From the NCBI GenBank assembly GCA_027488845.1, contig JAIYBC010000025.1, positions 124,001-188,000 on the forward strand: DNA of 64,000 nt. The letters run 5' to 3'. Below are positions 26,104 to 35,950 of this stretch, piece by piece. The notes below the pieces were generated by a model. It was not told where the DNA came from and searched no databases. It saw only the letters and a list, made by a program, of their open reading frames with translations. Source of the stretch: Verrucomicrobiales bacterium (GTDB taxonomy: Bacteria; Verrucomicrobiota; Verrucomicrobiia; Limisphaerales; UBA9464). Both the position numbers and the translations under genes were made by a program. Position 1 is the stretch's first letter; every line of letters begins with the position of its first letter.

Positions 26104-28224
26104 TCATGGGCGGAGGACGACCCGGTACAGGCGCACCGGATCCGCGGGGTTGACGTCGATGTGGGACAGGACGCCGCTGGCCGGGGCCACCAGGCTCACC
26201 GGGCTCCCGAACTCGTTCCAGGTGTACGGCGGCGTGGTGTTCGCGGTGTATTGGACCCCGTAGGTCCGTCCCGGCACCCCGAGGAAGCGCAGGTGCATGT
26301 CGGCCCCGACCGAGGTCAGTCGGGCGGAGTTCGGCGCCGAGGTCCCCGGACCGGCTCCGTTCTCCGTCACCGTCACCGTGGCGGTGGAGGTGAGGGCGCC
26401 GTCGCTCAGGCTGTAGGTGAAGCTCCCCGACCCGGCGTCCGACGACGACGCGGTGTACACCACGAAGTTGCCGATGATTTCCACCGTCGCCCCGGCGGGC
26501 AGGGCGTTGGCCACGCCGGTGATGCTCACGGCATCGCCGTCCGGGTCGCTGTCGTTGGCCAGCAGGGTCGAGAGCAGCACCTTCGTCACCCGGGTCGTGT
26601 CGGGACGGGTGACCGTTTCGGCCACCGCGACCGGGGCCCGCGGGATGATCTCCAGCGTCGCGCCGTTGAGGTAGGGGTCCTGGTTGAGGAACGGGACAGA
26701 GACGACGTCGGTCCCGTCCAGGACGATGTTCAAGGTGGTTCCGGTGGCCGTGAACTCATGCACCACCGCCGAACCGGCCTTCACGCAGTACGCAGCGCCT
26801 TGGGCGACGGCCGGGGCGAAGTCGTCCACGATCCGGGTTCCCCCCACCGACACGTCGAAGCGGCGGCCGGCCGCTCCCGCCTCGCCGAAGAGCAGCTGCA
26901 GCTTGTAGCGCCGTCCCACCAGGAGGTTGGCGAGGTCCACCCTCAGGGTCCTGGCCTCCGCGGTTCCGGCAAGGTGGTCGGCCCAGCGGATGGACTGGTA
27001 GACGGTCTCGAGGACGTTGTCCGAGGCCGTGGACCCGAAGCTCGGGTTGTTCCAGACGGCGATCGGGTTGTTGGGCGCGTGGACGGTGATGCCGGATGCG
27101 TCGTCCGCGGTGAAGTTGGCGTCCCCCGCCTGACCGGCGGCGCCGACCGGTCCCACATTGAAGGCGTGGACGAAGGTGCCGGCGAGATCGAGTCCGCGGG
27201 CGGCGCCGAAGCCCAGCACCCGCTCGATGCGGGTCGTGCCAGGCGTGCTGGCCGCGGAATTCGGGTTGGAACCGTTGAGGTTCTCGGTCGCGTCGTTGAA
27301 GCCGTCGTTGTCGCTGTCGACCGAGAGCGGATTCGTCCCAAGGACGGCCTCCTGCTCGGTGGTGAGGAGGTCTCCGTCCGGGTCGTTGTTGCCGACGACG
27401 TCCTGGAAGAGGTCGCCGACGCGGATCTCGTCGACGGTGAATCCGGTGCTGCCCAACAGGGCGACGCGATCCAGCGCCTCCAGGGTGAAGGCCACGCTTT
27501 GGTTCGGTGAACCCAGGGGCTGGGTCAGGTCGGGATCCAGGTAGACGTGCATGGTCAGTGCCGTCGTGCTGGAGTAGTCGAGGTGAACGAGGATGAGCCG
27601 CGTCCTGCCAATCGCCGCCTCGGGCGTCACCGGGTCGTTCACCGAGACCGCAAAGCCGGAGGCCAGGCCGATGGTGAGGCGGGAAGTGGCACCTCCGCTG
27701 CCGATCCGGAGGCCGCCGGTTCCCGGAAGGCCGAAAAAGGAAACGGCGCCGGAACCGATGACCAGGTTGGCGTCGCCGTTGTCCGAGCTGTCGCGCCGGA
27801 AGAGGAAGGCCACCCAGGTGTCCGTGCCGGCCCGGTTGGCGAAGGAGCGGTAGGTGCCGGCGACGGACGCGGAACCGACGGTGGCCGAGCCGGCCGAGCC
27901 GGCGGGCAGGTTGGCGTAGGAGAGGCCGGTGCCGCTGGCCGTGACCCCGGATTCCGCGACCCAGTTGGCGGAAAAGCCGCTGCCACCGCTCGCGCCATTC
28001 AGGGCGGAGCCGTTGGAATAGCCGAATCCCTCGTAGCCCACCAGGGAAGCGGCGGCGTCGAAGCCGTGGAAACCGGTGACGACCAGGAGGAATGTGGCCA
28101 GCAGACGGCGAAGGAAGAGGGCTGCCGGGACCGTCTGGACCGGGCGGGACGGACTTGGGCCCATGTGGCCCTGCCCCATGGCAAGGCGCCCGATGAACCG
28201 GAAGGGCAGGAAGCGATTCTCCAT
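26104..28224 (-). CDS. Large secreted multidomain protein (LamG-like, Ca-repeat, malectin-like, cadherin-like)
   Basis: 706 residues; hydrophobic signal segment at about 33-58 (AALFLRRLLATFLLVVTGFHGFDAA), so the true start may be an internal Met (16 or 21). Order: a LamG-like beta-sandwich (~60-285), an Asp-rich thrombospondin-3-like Ca-binding stretch (NNDPDGDLLTTEQEAVLGTNPLSVDSDNDGFND), a malectin-like carbohydrate-binding domain (~350-510), and a cadherin/Ig-like module with LLANDSDPDGDAVSITG. The C-terminal module is PGRTYGVQYT...RLYRVVLRP. No catalytic domain, so a surface or carbohydrate-binding role is likely. Operonic with the PEP-CTERM gene downstream. Confidence 0.78.
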   Translation of the reverse strand: MENRFLPFRFIGRLAMGQGHMGPSPSRPVQTVPAALFLRRLLATFLLVVTGFHGFDAAASLVGYEGFGYSNGSALNGASGGSGFSANWVAESGVTASGTGLSYANLPAGSAGSATVGSASVAGTYRSFANRAGTDTWVAFLFRRDSSDNGDANLVIGSGAVSFFGLPGTGGLRIGSGGATSRLTIGLASGFAVSVNDPVTPEAAIGRTRLILVHLDYSSTTALTMHVYLDPDLTQPLGSPNQSVAFTLEALDRVALLGSTGFTVDEIRVGDLFQDVVGNNDPDGDLLTTEQEAVLGTNPLSVDSDNDGFNDATENLNGSNPNSAASTPGTTRIERVLGFGAARGLDLAGTFVHAFNVGPVGAAGQAGDANFTADDASGITVHAPNNPIAVWNNPSFGSTASDNVLETVYQSIRWADHLAGTAEARTLRVDLANLLVGRRYKLQLLFGEAGAAGRRFDVSVGGTRIVDDFAPAVAQGAAYCVKAGSAVVHEFTATGTTLNIVLDGTDVVSVPFLNQDPYLNGATLEIIPRAPVAVAETVTRPDTTRVTKVLLSTLLANDSDPDGDAVSITGVANALPAGATVEIIGNFVVYTASSSDAGSGSFTYSLSDGALTSTATVTVTENGAGPGTSAPNSARLTSVGADMHLRFLGVPGRTYGVQYTANTTPPYTWNEFGSPVSLVAPASGVLSHIDVNPADPVRLYRVVLRP

Positions 28225-28411
28225 ATGCCCTCGTTCTTACCGGTTGTGGTGCGATCCTTACCTGGATTGGTGAAGTTTCTTGAAGGTGGACACGGATCCC
28301 ACCGGTTCCAGCGGATCGGGGATGGGGAAGGGAGAACGCACGGCGTCCGAGGGGAAGGGCTCTCCACGACCTTCGGGGCCCCGTTGGCCAGGGTGTTCCG
28401 AAGACTCCGCC

Positions 28412-31400
28412 CTACCAGCGGTGCCAGTCGGGATGCCGGGTCCGGAACTCCCGCCATCGCCTGAGCCAGGACGCCGCGTTGAGAGGTTCCAGCCCGCCGT
28501 TCCGGATCTCCGCCGCCGCATCGATCTCGGCAAGCAGGCGGGCGTCGCTGGGAGGCAGCTCCGACTTGGGAAACACGGTGGCCAGGTCGTAGAGCAGCAG
28601 GCTGGTGCCCCCGGAATTGCCGCAGATCAGCGTGCGTCCATCCGGCGTGGTCGCCAGCTGCAGCACCCGGTTGTCGGGTTTCAACGGGGAACGCAGCGGG
28701 AGGCCGGTCCGACGGTCCCAGAACCAGATCTTGAGGTCCAAGCCGCCGGTCACCAGCCATTCGGTGCCGGGCACGAAGACGCCGGCGAAGATCTCGTCCT
28801 CGTGTCGGAGAGCGGGAAACTTCGTCACCCCTTCCCGCCAATTCCACACGCGTGCCGTCTTGCCCCGGCCGCCGCTCAGGAACAGGTCGCCCTCGGGACT
28901 GAAGCGTCCGAGGAACACCCAGTCGCTCTCCTCGATCGGCGGCCGCGCCGGCCGGGCGTCCGGCAGCGAGAGGAACTCCAGGCGGGATTGCACGGACACC
29001 ATGGACAGGATTCCGCCGTGGAAATCCACGCCGGCGACCTGGGTGGGACCGGCGGGTTGCGCGGGCACCAGGTCCTCCTTCACACGATCCCACAGGACGG
29101 GGACCGCGCGCATGGCCCAGCCGATGAGGAAGCGGCCGTCGGGACTGTATCGGCAGTCGCCGTTGGAATAGACGTCCGAGGAATAGTGGCTCCGCGAGGT
29201 GGCGTGCAGCACGCGGATGCGTCGGGTGGCCACCTCGATTTCCAGCAGTTCCCGCTTGGCGGTGTAGCAGGCGACCCAGCGTCCCGACGGATGCACGGCC
29301 AGTCCGCGCGGTTCGGCGGGAAGCGTCAGCGGCTCGCCGAGACGTCGGCCGGTGCGGAAGTCCCAGAACTGGAGGTTCCCGGAGCCGCCGTCGTTGGCGA
29401 AGACCTCGTCGGCGCGGTTGGTCAGGCCGCTGCAGATCAGGGCCACCCACGAGGCGTCCGGGGCGAACACGGCGTTCATGATGGCCCCGCCGGGAACCAG
29501 TTCCGGCCCGGCCGGTTCGCCGTCGGACACCGAATGCACGCGGGTCCTTTCCAGGCGGGCATAGGACATGGTGATCCCGGAAGGCATCACCCATCGGCCA
29601 TCGTCCGAGAGCCGGAAGCCGGTGTCGCCGGCAACGGGGATCCGGAGCGGCTCCGGCTGCATGCCGAGGCGCCAGACGCGGATCAGGTTCCCGCCCGCCT
29701 GGGAGGTGGCGACGTGCCGCCGGTCCGGGGAGATCGCCACGCCCATCGCGCCCTCCTGATGCCATCCGATGTTCCGGACCGGCTTTCCGCCGGGCAACGG
29801 CACGAGACGCACGACGCTGTCGTAGCAGGCGGTGGCCAGCAGAGTGCCGTCCCGGCTGAAGTCCCCCTGCTCGATCCGGTTGGAGTGTTCCGGGAACCGG
29901 GTGAACCCGGTCGTCCGATCGATGACCGGCGCGAGGCTGGTCACGATGAAGCGTCCATCGGGACTTCCGAAGAGGGGCGTGCTCTCGACCGACAGGTTGG
30001 ACACATGTCCTTCCACCTCGCGTCCGCCGACGGCATCCATGACCGACACGACGCCGTCGACCATGCGGGTGTAGAATCGGTCGTTGCCGAGGAAACCCGG
30101 TGTGGTCGGCGGCAGGCAGGCCACCGGTGGGAACAGGAACTTCTCCGGGGCGTCGATGGAGCAGACCCCAACCCTGTTGCCGGCGCACACCAACACCGAC
30201 CGGCCGTCGCCGCTGAATTCCAGCAGACGCGGAACGCGCAGGGTGGTTGGCAGCGGTCTCCTCCGGCCTCCGGCCACCTCCCAGAGGAACGGCGCATCGC
30301 CGCCGACCGCGATCCAGCGGTCATCGCGGCTCACCGACAGGACCGGGGCCTGGGGCGGACACGGGGTCTCGGCGAGGACGCGGCCGGACGGATGATCGGT
30401 CCGGCGCAGCGTTCCCGCGGAAACCGAGACGAACCAATCCGCCTGGTTGGCCCAGGCGGCGTCCTCGATCCCGGAGGTGGACTCGGGCCGCCAGCGGGAC
30501 TCGGTGGCGACATCGAAGAGGGCGGCCCGGTGCTCGTGGCTCCGGGCGATCAGCGCGGTCTGGGCGCGGTTCCAGGAGAGCCGGTGGATGGGGCCGATGT
30601 CCGACTCGAAGGCGCGCACCGGCACGACGCTCTCGTTCCGCCAGGCCGCCTGGCGGGCCAGGTTCTCTTCCCGCCGACCGGGATCCAAGGCCGCCTCAGC
30701 CGCCTTGGCGAACCACAGCGCGGCCCGGGTGGAGTCCTCCTGTTGGGAGGCGGTGAGGCCGGAATGCTCATAGAGGTCCACCACGGTGGCCGTGACCTGG
30801 GCCAGCGCCTGGCTTTCCCCCAGACGCGCCCGTTCGGCGTTCCGCCATTGCCAGGCGATCCCGACGACACCGGCCACCACGGAGGCGGCGCTCAGCGCGA
30901 GCAGGGCGGCGACCTGGGGCCGGCGCTGCGCCCAACGCCAGCCCGTCTGCAACGCGGTGAGCGGCACGGCCGAGACCGGTTCCCCGCGGGTGAATCGCTC
31001 CAGGTCGTCGGCCAAGGCCGACGCGGACCGGTAACGGCGGGCCGGGTCCTTCTCGAGGCACTTGAGACAGACCGTCGCGAGATCCCTGGGAACGCCGGTC
31101 AACGGTTCCGGCGCCTGCTCCGCGGCCTTGCGGATGGTGTCGAGCGCGGAGGAACCCCGGAACGGCGGCCGGCCCGCCAGCAGTTCGTAGAGCACCGCAC
31201 CGAGTCCATAGACGTCGGTGGCGGTGGTGATCTCCGTGTTCCGGCCTCCGGCCTGCTCCGGCGCCATGTAGTTCGGGCTGCCGAAGACCCGCGCCGAGAC
31301 CGTCAGCGAGCCGTCCGTCTCGTCCAGGAGCTTCGCGAGGCCGAAGTCGGTGACCTGCGGCCCGGCGGTGTCATCCCACAGGATGTTCGACGGCTTGAGG

Positions 31401-31966
31401 TCCCGGTGGAGCACGCCGTGGCTGTGGGCGAACGCGACGGCGCGGGCGGCCTGTGCGGTGGCACTGGCCAGCGACTTCCATTGGCCGCGACGGGTGGCCG
31501 CCCAATCGGCGATGGTGCGTCCTTCCGGGACCAGCCGCATGGTGAAGAAGTGCTGCAGCTCGTGTTCCCCGATCTCGTAGACCGGCACGATGTTCGGATG
31601 GTGCAGCTGGGCCGCGGCATGGGCCTCGCGCCGGAACATGCGGAGCGAATCGGGTCCGGCCAGTTCGCCGGCGAGGATCATCTTGAGCGCGACCTCGCGG
31701 TTCAGCGCCGGTTGACGTGCCCGGTAGACAACGCCCATTCCGCCACGGGCAATCTCCTCCAGCAGCTCGTAGCCGCTGAATGGACGGGACTGGAAGCCCG
31801 TGGAGCCCGCCATGCGGTCGGAGGGCGAGTCCGCGGCGGTGGAGTCCGCGGCCAGGCCCAGCAGGCACCGGGGACAATGGCCACCCAACTGCGCCGCCAG
31901 CCGGGTGCCGCAGGTCGCGCAGGCGATCGTGGACATACCGGCATGGGTGGGATCGGGCGGCGACAT
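28412..31966 (-). CDS. Transmembrane Ser/Thr protein kinase with WD40 sensor domain
   Basis: 1184 residues. A short zinc-ribbon-like CATC...CPRC motif opens the protein (residues 16-34). Kinase domain ~64-335 with all key elements: GGMGVVY, Lys95 (VALK), HRD189LKPSN, DFG 207-209 and APE 235-237. A single membrane helix follows at ~380-400 (VAALLALSAASVVAGVVGIAW). The remaining ~780 residues are WD40-like blades (FSRDGTLLATACYDSVVRLVPLP, ISPDRRHVATSQAGGNLIRVWRL, FSPEGDLFLSGGRGKTARVWNW). This architecture is abundant in Planctomycetes and Verrucomicrobia. A sigma factor gene lies 38 bases upstream and is probably its partner. Catalytically complete by motif. Confidence 0.93.
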   Translation of the reverse strand: MSPPDPTHAGMSTIACATCGTRLAAQLGGHCPRCLLGLAADSTAADSPSDRMAGSTGFQSRPFSGYELLEEIARGGMGVVYRARQPALNREVALKMILAGELAGPDSLRMFRREAHAAAQLHHPNIVPVYEIGEHELQHFFTMRLVPEGRTIADWAATRRGQWKSLASATAQAARAVAFAHSHGVLHRDLKPSNILWDDTAGPQVTDFGLAKLLDETDGSLTVSARVFGSPNYMAPEQAGGRNTEITTATDVYGLGAVLYELLAGRPPFRGSSALDTIRKAAEQAPEPLTGVPRDLATVCLKCLEKDPARRYRSASALADDLERFTRGEPVSAVPLTALQTGWRWAQRRPQVAALLALSAASVVAGVVGIAWQWRNAERARLGESQALAQVTATVVDLYEHSGLTASQQEDSTRAALWFAKAAEAALDPGRREENLARQAAWRNESVVPVRAFESDIGPIHRLSWNRAQTALIARSHEHRAALFDVATESRWRPESTSGIEDAAWANQADWFVSVSAGTLRRTDHPSGRVLAETPCPPQAPVLSVSRDDRWIAVGGDAPFLWEVAGGRRRPLPTTLRVPRLLEFSGDGRSVLVCAGNRVGVCSIDAPEKFLFPPVACLPPTTPGFLGNDRFYTRMVDGVVSVMDAVGGREVEGHVSNLSVESTPLFGSPDGRFIVTSLAPVIDRTTGFTRFPEHSNRIEQGDFSRDGTLLATACYDSVVRLVPLPGGKPVRNIGWHQEGAMGVAISPDRRHVATSQAGGNLIRVWRLGMQPEPLRIPVAGDTGFRLSDDGRWVMPSGITMSYARLERTRVHSVSDGEPAGPELVPGGAIMNAVFAPDASWVALICSGLTNRADEVFANDGGSGNLQFWDFRTGRRLGEPLTLPAEPRGLAVHPSGRWVACYTAKRELLEIEVATRRIRVLHATSRSHYSSDVYSNGDCRYSPDGRFLIGWAMRAVPVLWDRVKEDLVPAQPAGPTQVAGVDFHGGILSMVSVQSRLEFLSLPDARPARPPIEESDWVFLGRFSPEGDLFLSGGRGKTARVWNWREGVTKFPALRHEDEIFAGVFVPGTEWLVTGGLDLKIWFWDRRTGLPLRSPLKPDNRVLQLATTPDGRTLICGNSGGTSLLLYDLATVFPKSELPPSDARLLAEIDAAAEIRNGGLEPLNAASWLRRWREFRTRHPDWHRW

Positions 31967-32004
31967 GGCTTCCAGGAGGGGTCTAACCGGAAAATCCGCC
32001 GACC

Positions 32005-32805
32005 TTACCGGGATCCCGACGAGGAGGGGACGGTCGAGACGACCATCAGGAGGTGCCTCAATTCATCGTGGGCCTCTTCCGGCGTGGCGACGGTGGCGGC
32101 GATCTCCTCGCGCAGGAACTCGCCATAGCGTCGACGCATGCGGTGCATGGCCACGGCCACGGTACCCTCGCTGAGTCCGACCTGGCGGCCCAGCTCGGCG
32201 TAGCCGGGTCCCCGGGAGCCGCCGGTCAGGCTCGGCTGCAACGCCTCGAAGAGTTCCAGCCTTCCCGCCACGGCGTACTCGTCGCGCAACCGGGCCAGGA
32301 CGCGTTCCAACAACGCCAGCGCCCAACTGCGCTCGTAGTGGAATTCCGGGGTCATCCCGTCGCTGAGGCCGCGGACGATGGCCTCCTCCGCCTCGTCCTG
32401 GATGGAAACCGGCACCTCTCCGCCACCCCGCTTCTGGGCGGTCCTTTCCCGCCGCTGGTTGGAGAGGTGGTTGCAGAAGGCGGCCAGCAGGAACGTGCGG
32501 AAGCGCCCCCTCGAGGGATCGGCCCGGGAAAGCGAGTTGCCGGCCAGAAGTTCCGCCAAGAAGCCCTGGGTGAGATCCTGTGCGTCGTGCTCGGTGTGTC
32601 CGCGTCGGCGGGCGAAGACGTAGAGCGGCTGCCAGTACTGCCGGCAGAGACGCTCAAGGGCCGCGGCCGACTCGGATTCCGATCCGCTTCCGGCACGGAG
32701 GACGACGCTCCATAGCGTGCTGGCGAAGAGCCGCGCGGGGCCCGATTCCGCAGGGATCCCCGGGTGGGAATCCATGGGGTCCTTGGTGTCGCCGGGGTCG
32801 TTCAT
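32005..32805 (-). CDS. ECF-like RNA polymerase sigma factor
   Basis: About 266 residues from an ATG at 32805; ATGs at 32814 and 32775 are also possible. Sigma-2 region: YWQPLYVFARRRGHTEHDAQDLTQGFLAELL, the typical ECF core. Sigma-4 helix-turn-helix: YAELGRQVGLSEGTVAVAMHRMRRRYGEFLREEI. The insertion between the regions (AIVRGLSDGMTPEFHYERSWALALLERVL) is typical of sigma factors encoded next to WD40 Ser/Thr kinases. It is followed 38 bases later by such a kinase, so phosphorylation-linked control is plausible but unproven. Confidence 0.9.
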   Translation of the reverse strand: MNDPGDTKDPMDSHPGIPAESGPARLFASTLWSVVLRAGSGSESESAAALERLCRQYWQPLYVFARRRGHTEHDAQDLTQGFLAELLAGNSLSRADPSRGRFRTFLLAAFCNHLSNQRRERTAQKRGGGEVPVSIQDEAEEAIVRGLSDGMTPEFHYERSWALALLERVLARLRDEYAVAGRLELFEALQPSLTGGSRGPGYAELGRQVGLSEGTVAVAMHRMRRRYGEFLREEIAATVATPEEAHDELRHLLMVVSTVPSSSGSR

Positions 32806-32866
32806 GTCCAACATCCGACAGGCTGAATCGGTGACGCGGGTCACCCAAGCGCGTTTTCGGGATTCG

Positions 32867-32921
32867 GACATGGATTCCACGGATTGGGATTGGCCACGGA
32901 GCCACGGAGGACACGGAGTGG
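32867..32921. repeat. Dispersed repeat copy (CCACGGAG units)
   Basis: GGACATGGATTCCACGGATT at 32867 repeats the motif at 5704. It is followed by GGCCACGGAGCCACGGAGGA and ACACGGAGTGG, three units of the CACGGAG type. It lies between the divergent sigma-factor and beta-helix genes. Confidence 0.5.
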
Positions 32922-32975
32922 AACGGCGACCACGTTTCGCTGGCGGCGGCGGTGGGGTGGGCGAGGATCGTCCGC

Positions 32976-34844
32976 ATGATGGGTTGTTCCAGGTCGCGCC
33001 GGGGGAGTTGGCTGTCGGAGCTGGTCCTCCTCGTACAGGTCCTGCTTGTCCCCGCTTCCGCGGCGGGGGGCTTTCCGGACAACCCGGCGGTCGTCGACGT
33101 GACCCGTCCGCCGTTCAACGCCAAGGGCGACGGCAAGACGGACGACACGGAGGCGCTCCAGGCGGCGATGAACGAGTCGGTCGGCCGCAACCGCCTGCTG
33201 TACCTTCCCGAGGGCACCTACCTCGTGAGCCGCACGTTGACCTGGCCGAAGCGGTGGAAGGACCGGGACAACTGGGGCTTCACCTGGCTCCGTGGACAGG
33301 ACCGCGAACGGACGGTGCTGCGGCTGCGCGACGGCTGCTTCACCAACACCGCGAAGCCGCAGGCGATCCTGTGGTGCGGTGGCTTCGGTTCCGCGGACTG
33401 GTTCCACAACTACGTCGAGAACCTGACCTTCGACGTCGGCTCCGGGAATCCGGGCGCGGTGGGACTCCAGTTCTACTCCAACAACTCCGGAGCGGTGCGG
33501 GACTGCCGCTTCGTGGCGGGGGAAGGCAGCGGCTGGATCGGGCTGGACCTCGCCCACCGCGACATGAACGGACCGCTGCTGGTGCGGAACTGCGAGGTGG
33601 TCGGATTCCGCCGCGGGATCGCGACCGGCCACTCCGTCAACAGCCAGACCTTCGAGCACGTGCGTCTGAGCGGGCAGTCCGAGTTCGGCTTCGACAACGC
33701 GGGCCAGACGATCAGCGTGCGCCGCCTGGTCAGCGAGAACGCGGTGCCGGCCGTGCGCACCTACGGCGCCTTCACGCTCGTCGAATCGACGCTGCGGGGT
33801 GTGCGGGGCGCCTCGAACGCCCCGGCGGTGATCAACTACAACGGCGGGAGGATCTTCGTGGACGGTGTCGACGCCCCCGGCTACCGGCGCGCGCTCGCGG
33901 ACGTCGCCACGCCGGACTTCGCGGCCGCGTTCCGGGTCCAGGGCGAGGACCGCAAGGGAAGCCTGGGTCCCTCCGTCTCGGGCTACTGCTCGCACCCGGC
34001 TTCGAGCGCCTTTGCGGCGGCCGGCGAACGCGCACGGATCCCCGTGAAGGAAACGCCGGAGAGCCCGCAGGATCCGCCGGCGGCGTGGGCGGACGTCGAC
34101 CGTTTCGGGGCGGATCCGACCGGCAACGCGGACTCCTCGGCGGCCATCCAGGCGGCGATCGACTCCGGCGCGAAGACGGTGTTCCTGCCGGGCAGCTATC
34201 GGCTTTTGAAGACGGTGGTGATCCGCGGCGAGGTCCGGCGCCTGGTCGGGCTCGGTGGCTCGATCAACTACGGCAAGGGGTTGAAGCCCGACCTGCGGCT
34301 CGAGGACGGCCCGGCGCCGGTGGTCCACTTCGAACACTTCTCCAACATCCATGGCGGGATGGACGTCGACACCGCGCGCTCGCTGGTGATGCGGAGCGTC
34401 TCCGACTGCACGTTGCGGTTCACCGCGCGGGCCGAGGGCGGCGAGGTCTTCGCGGAGGACTTCGTGACCCACGGGCTGCGGCTCCGGAAGCAGCGGATGT
34501 GGGCGCGGCAGCTGAACGTCGAGAACGAAGGAACACACCTGCTGAACGACGCCGGTGACGTCTGGGTGCTGGGCTACAAGACGGAGCGCGGCGGCACGTT
34601 GCTGCACACGCGGGCCGGCGGAAGGAGCGAGGTGCTCGGCGGCTTCAGCTACACCACCACCGCGGGGAAGCTGGCACCGATGTTCGTGACCGAGGATGCA
34701 GGACTCTTCGCGCTGTTCACCGAGGTCTGCTACAACGGGGATCCCTTCGCGGTGATCCTGCGCGAGACCCACGGTGCCGAGACGCGCGCGGTGGCGCGGA
34801 GCCAAGCGTCGCCGTGGTTCCTGCGCGGAGGCGTGCCGCATTGA
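32976..34844 (+). CDS. Secreted tandem beta-helix protein (pectate lyase superfamily / GH55-like layout)
   Basis: 622 residues from the ATG at 32976; a GTG at 32952 is possible. Signal peptide to about residue 30. Two copies of the beta-helix entry motif are present: VVDVTRPPFNAKGDGKTDDTEALQAAM near residue 40 and WADVDRFGADPTGNADSSAAIQAAIDSG near residue 370. Each is followed by LYLPEGTYLVS / VFLPGSYRLLK. Two successive parallel beta-helices is the layout of the pectate_lyase_3 superfamily as seen in GH55 glucanases. No catalytic residue can be assigned, so it may be a lyase, hydrolase or binding protein for plant or algal polysaccharide. Single gene, followed 34 bases later by the cytochrome gene. 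Confidence 0.82.
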   Translation: MMGCSRSRRGSWLSELVLLVQVLLVPASAAGGFPDNPAVVDVTRPPFNAKGDGKTDDTEALQAAMNESVGRNRLLYLPEGTYLVSRTLTWPKRWKDRDNWGFTWLRGQDRERTVLRLRDGCFTNTAKPQAILWCGGFGSADWFHNYVENLTFDVGSGNPGAVGLQFYSNNSGAVRDCRFVAGEGSGWIGLDLAHRDMNGPLLVRNCEVVGFRRGIATGHSVNSQTFEHVRLSGQSEFGFDNAGQTISVRRLVSENAVPAVRTYGAFTLVESTLRGVRGASNAPAVINYNGGRIFVDGVDAPGYRRALADVATPDFAAAFRVQGEDRKGSLGPSVSGYCSHPASSAFAAAGERARIPVKETPESPQDPPAAWADVDRFGADPTGNADSSAAIQAAIDSGAKTVFLPGSYRLLKTVVIRGEVRRLVGLGGSINYGKGLKPDLRLEDGPAPVVHFEHFSNIHGGMDVDTARSLVMRSVSDCTLRFTARAEGGEVFAEDFVTHGLRLRKQRMWARQLNVENEGTHLLNDAGDVWVLGYKTERGGTLLHTRAGGRSEVLGGFSYTTTAGKLAPMFVTEDAGLFALFTEVCYNGDPFAVILRETHGAETRAVARSQASPWFLRGGVPH

Positions 34845-34878
34845 CCCCCGGAGACGACGACGTTAGGTCTCCCCGCCT

Positions 34879-35877
34879 GTGAAACGTCTGCTTCCAAGCG
34901 GCCCGGGTACGGCGGCGAAGTTCCGTGGCGCGCTGCGTGGGGCGATCGGGTTGGCGATCTGGACGGCGGATCTCGGCGTCCGCCCAGTCACCGTGGCCGC
35001 GGCCGACACCGCGGCCCCGATCGCCCCGGCGATCTCGACGGGAACGGGCCTCCTGCTGGAACCGCCGCTGGACCTCACGCAGTTCACGCGCGCCTGGTTC
35101 GAGAAGGACTCGGCCACCGTCGGCGCGCATCGGATCCGGCGGCCGTGGACGAATCCCGTGGTCAGCCTGCCGCCGCATCCGCGTTCCGACGTCCGGGGAC
35201 TCACGTTGGACGAGGTGAAGGCCTACATGGTGGACGCGAAGGCGCGCTTCGAGCGGGGCGAGGCGGTTCCGGTCTCGGACGTGGGCCTGGTGAGCACGCA
35301 GGAGGACGTCGTCCGCCAGCCGATGCTGAACCACATCGCCGGCTTCTCGAACGACGTGGTGCGGGTGTACCTGCTGGTGCAGAAGACGGCGACGGACACG
35401 GGATGGAGCCACTTCTCGATCGTGCAGGACCTGACCCGGAAACCGGTGTTGGACTACTACGCGGAACTGAAGCCGACGGGGCCGAAGTTCGAGGCGCACA
35501 GCTGCCACAAGTGCCATTCGTCCGGTCCGTTCGCGATCCATCCGGCGCGCGAGGACCTGGTGCTCGACGCGCCGCTGGCGGCGGCGTTGAGCCGGCACAT
35601 CGCGGAGCAGCCGCGTTCGGAGATGTACTTCCCGCCGGACCAGCCCCGTGGCGAGTACGGTCCGGCGATGCCGATGAAGGCCTGTGCGCGCTGCCATTCC
35701 GAGGACGGCGACCGTGGTCCGCTGTACCGGGAGAACTCGCATCCGATCCGGGTGATGGTGGACTTCGGCTACATGCCGCCGAACCGCCGCCTGAAGCCCG
35801 AGGAGGTCGCGGAGCTGAAGGCGTGGCTGGAGGGGAAGGAAGGGACCGCACGTCCCGGCTCCACGGCGAAGCCCTGA
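34879..35877 (+). CDS. Secreted diheme c-type cytochrome-like protein
   Basis: 332 residues beginning with a GTG at 34879. The N-terminus is a weak signal sequence (basic start, then GAIGLAIWTADLGVRPVTVAAA). Two CxxCH heme sites: Cys209-H-K-Cys212-His213 and Cys269-A-R-Cys272-His273. The C-terminal tail DFGYMPPNRRLKPEEVAELKAWL is the last helix of a cytochrome c domain. A region before the first heme (~140-200) has no recognised fold. It may form part of a periplasmic electron chain; partner unknown. Confidence 0.82.
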   Translation: MKRLLPSGPGTAAKFRGALRGAIGLAIWTADLGVRPVTVAAADTAAPIAPAISTGTGLLLEPPLDLTQFTRAWFEKDSATVGAHRIRRPWTNPVVSLPPHPRSDVRGLTLDEVKAYMVDAKARFERGEAVPVSDVGLVSTQEDVVRQPMLNHIAGFSNDVVRVYLLVQKTATDTGWSHFSIVQDLTRKPVLDYYAELKPTGPKFEAHSCHKCHSSGPFAIHPAREDLVLDAPLAAALSRHIAEQPRSEMYFPPDQPRGEYGPAMPMKACARCHSEDGDRGPLYRENSHPIRVMVDFGYMPPNRRLKPEEVAELKAWLEGKEGTARPGSTAKP

Positions 35878-35950
35878 ACCGTCGGCAGCCTGCGGACCGC
35901 GCAGACCCCTCCCCCGCCCCCCAGCCGGAAAGGACCAGGCCGGTCGATGT

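Noticed and set aside
28280-32128. Forward open frame of 1282 codons
   Set aside because: Antisense to the WD40 kinase, whose motifs are intact; the forward translation is low-complexity Gly/Arg/Pro.
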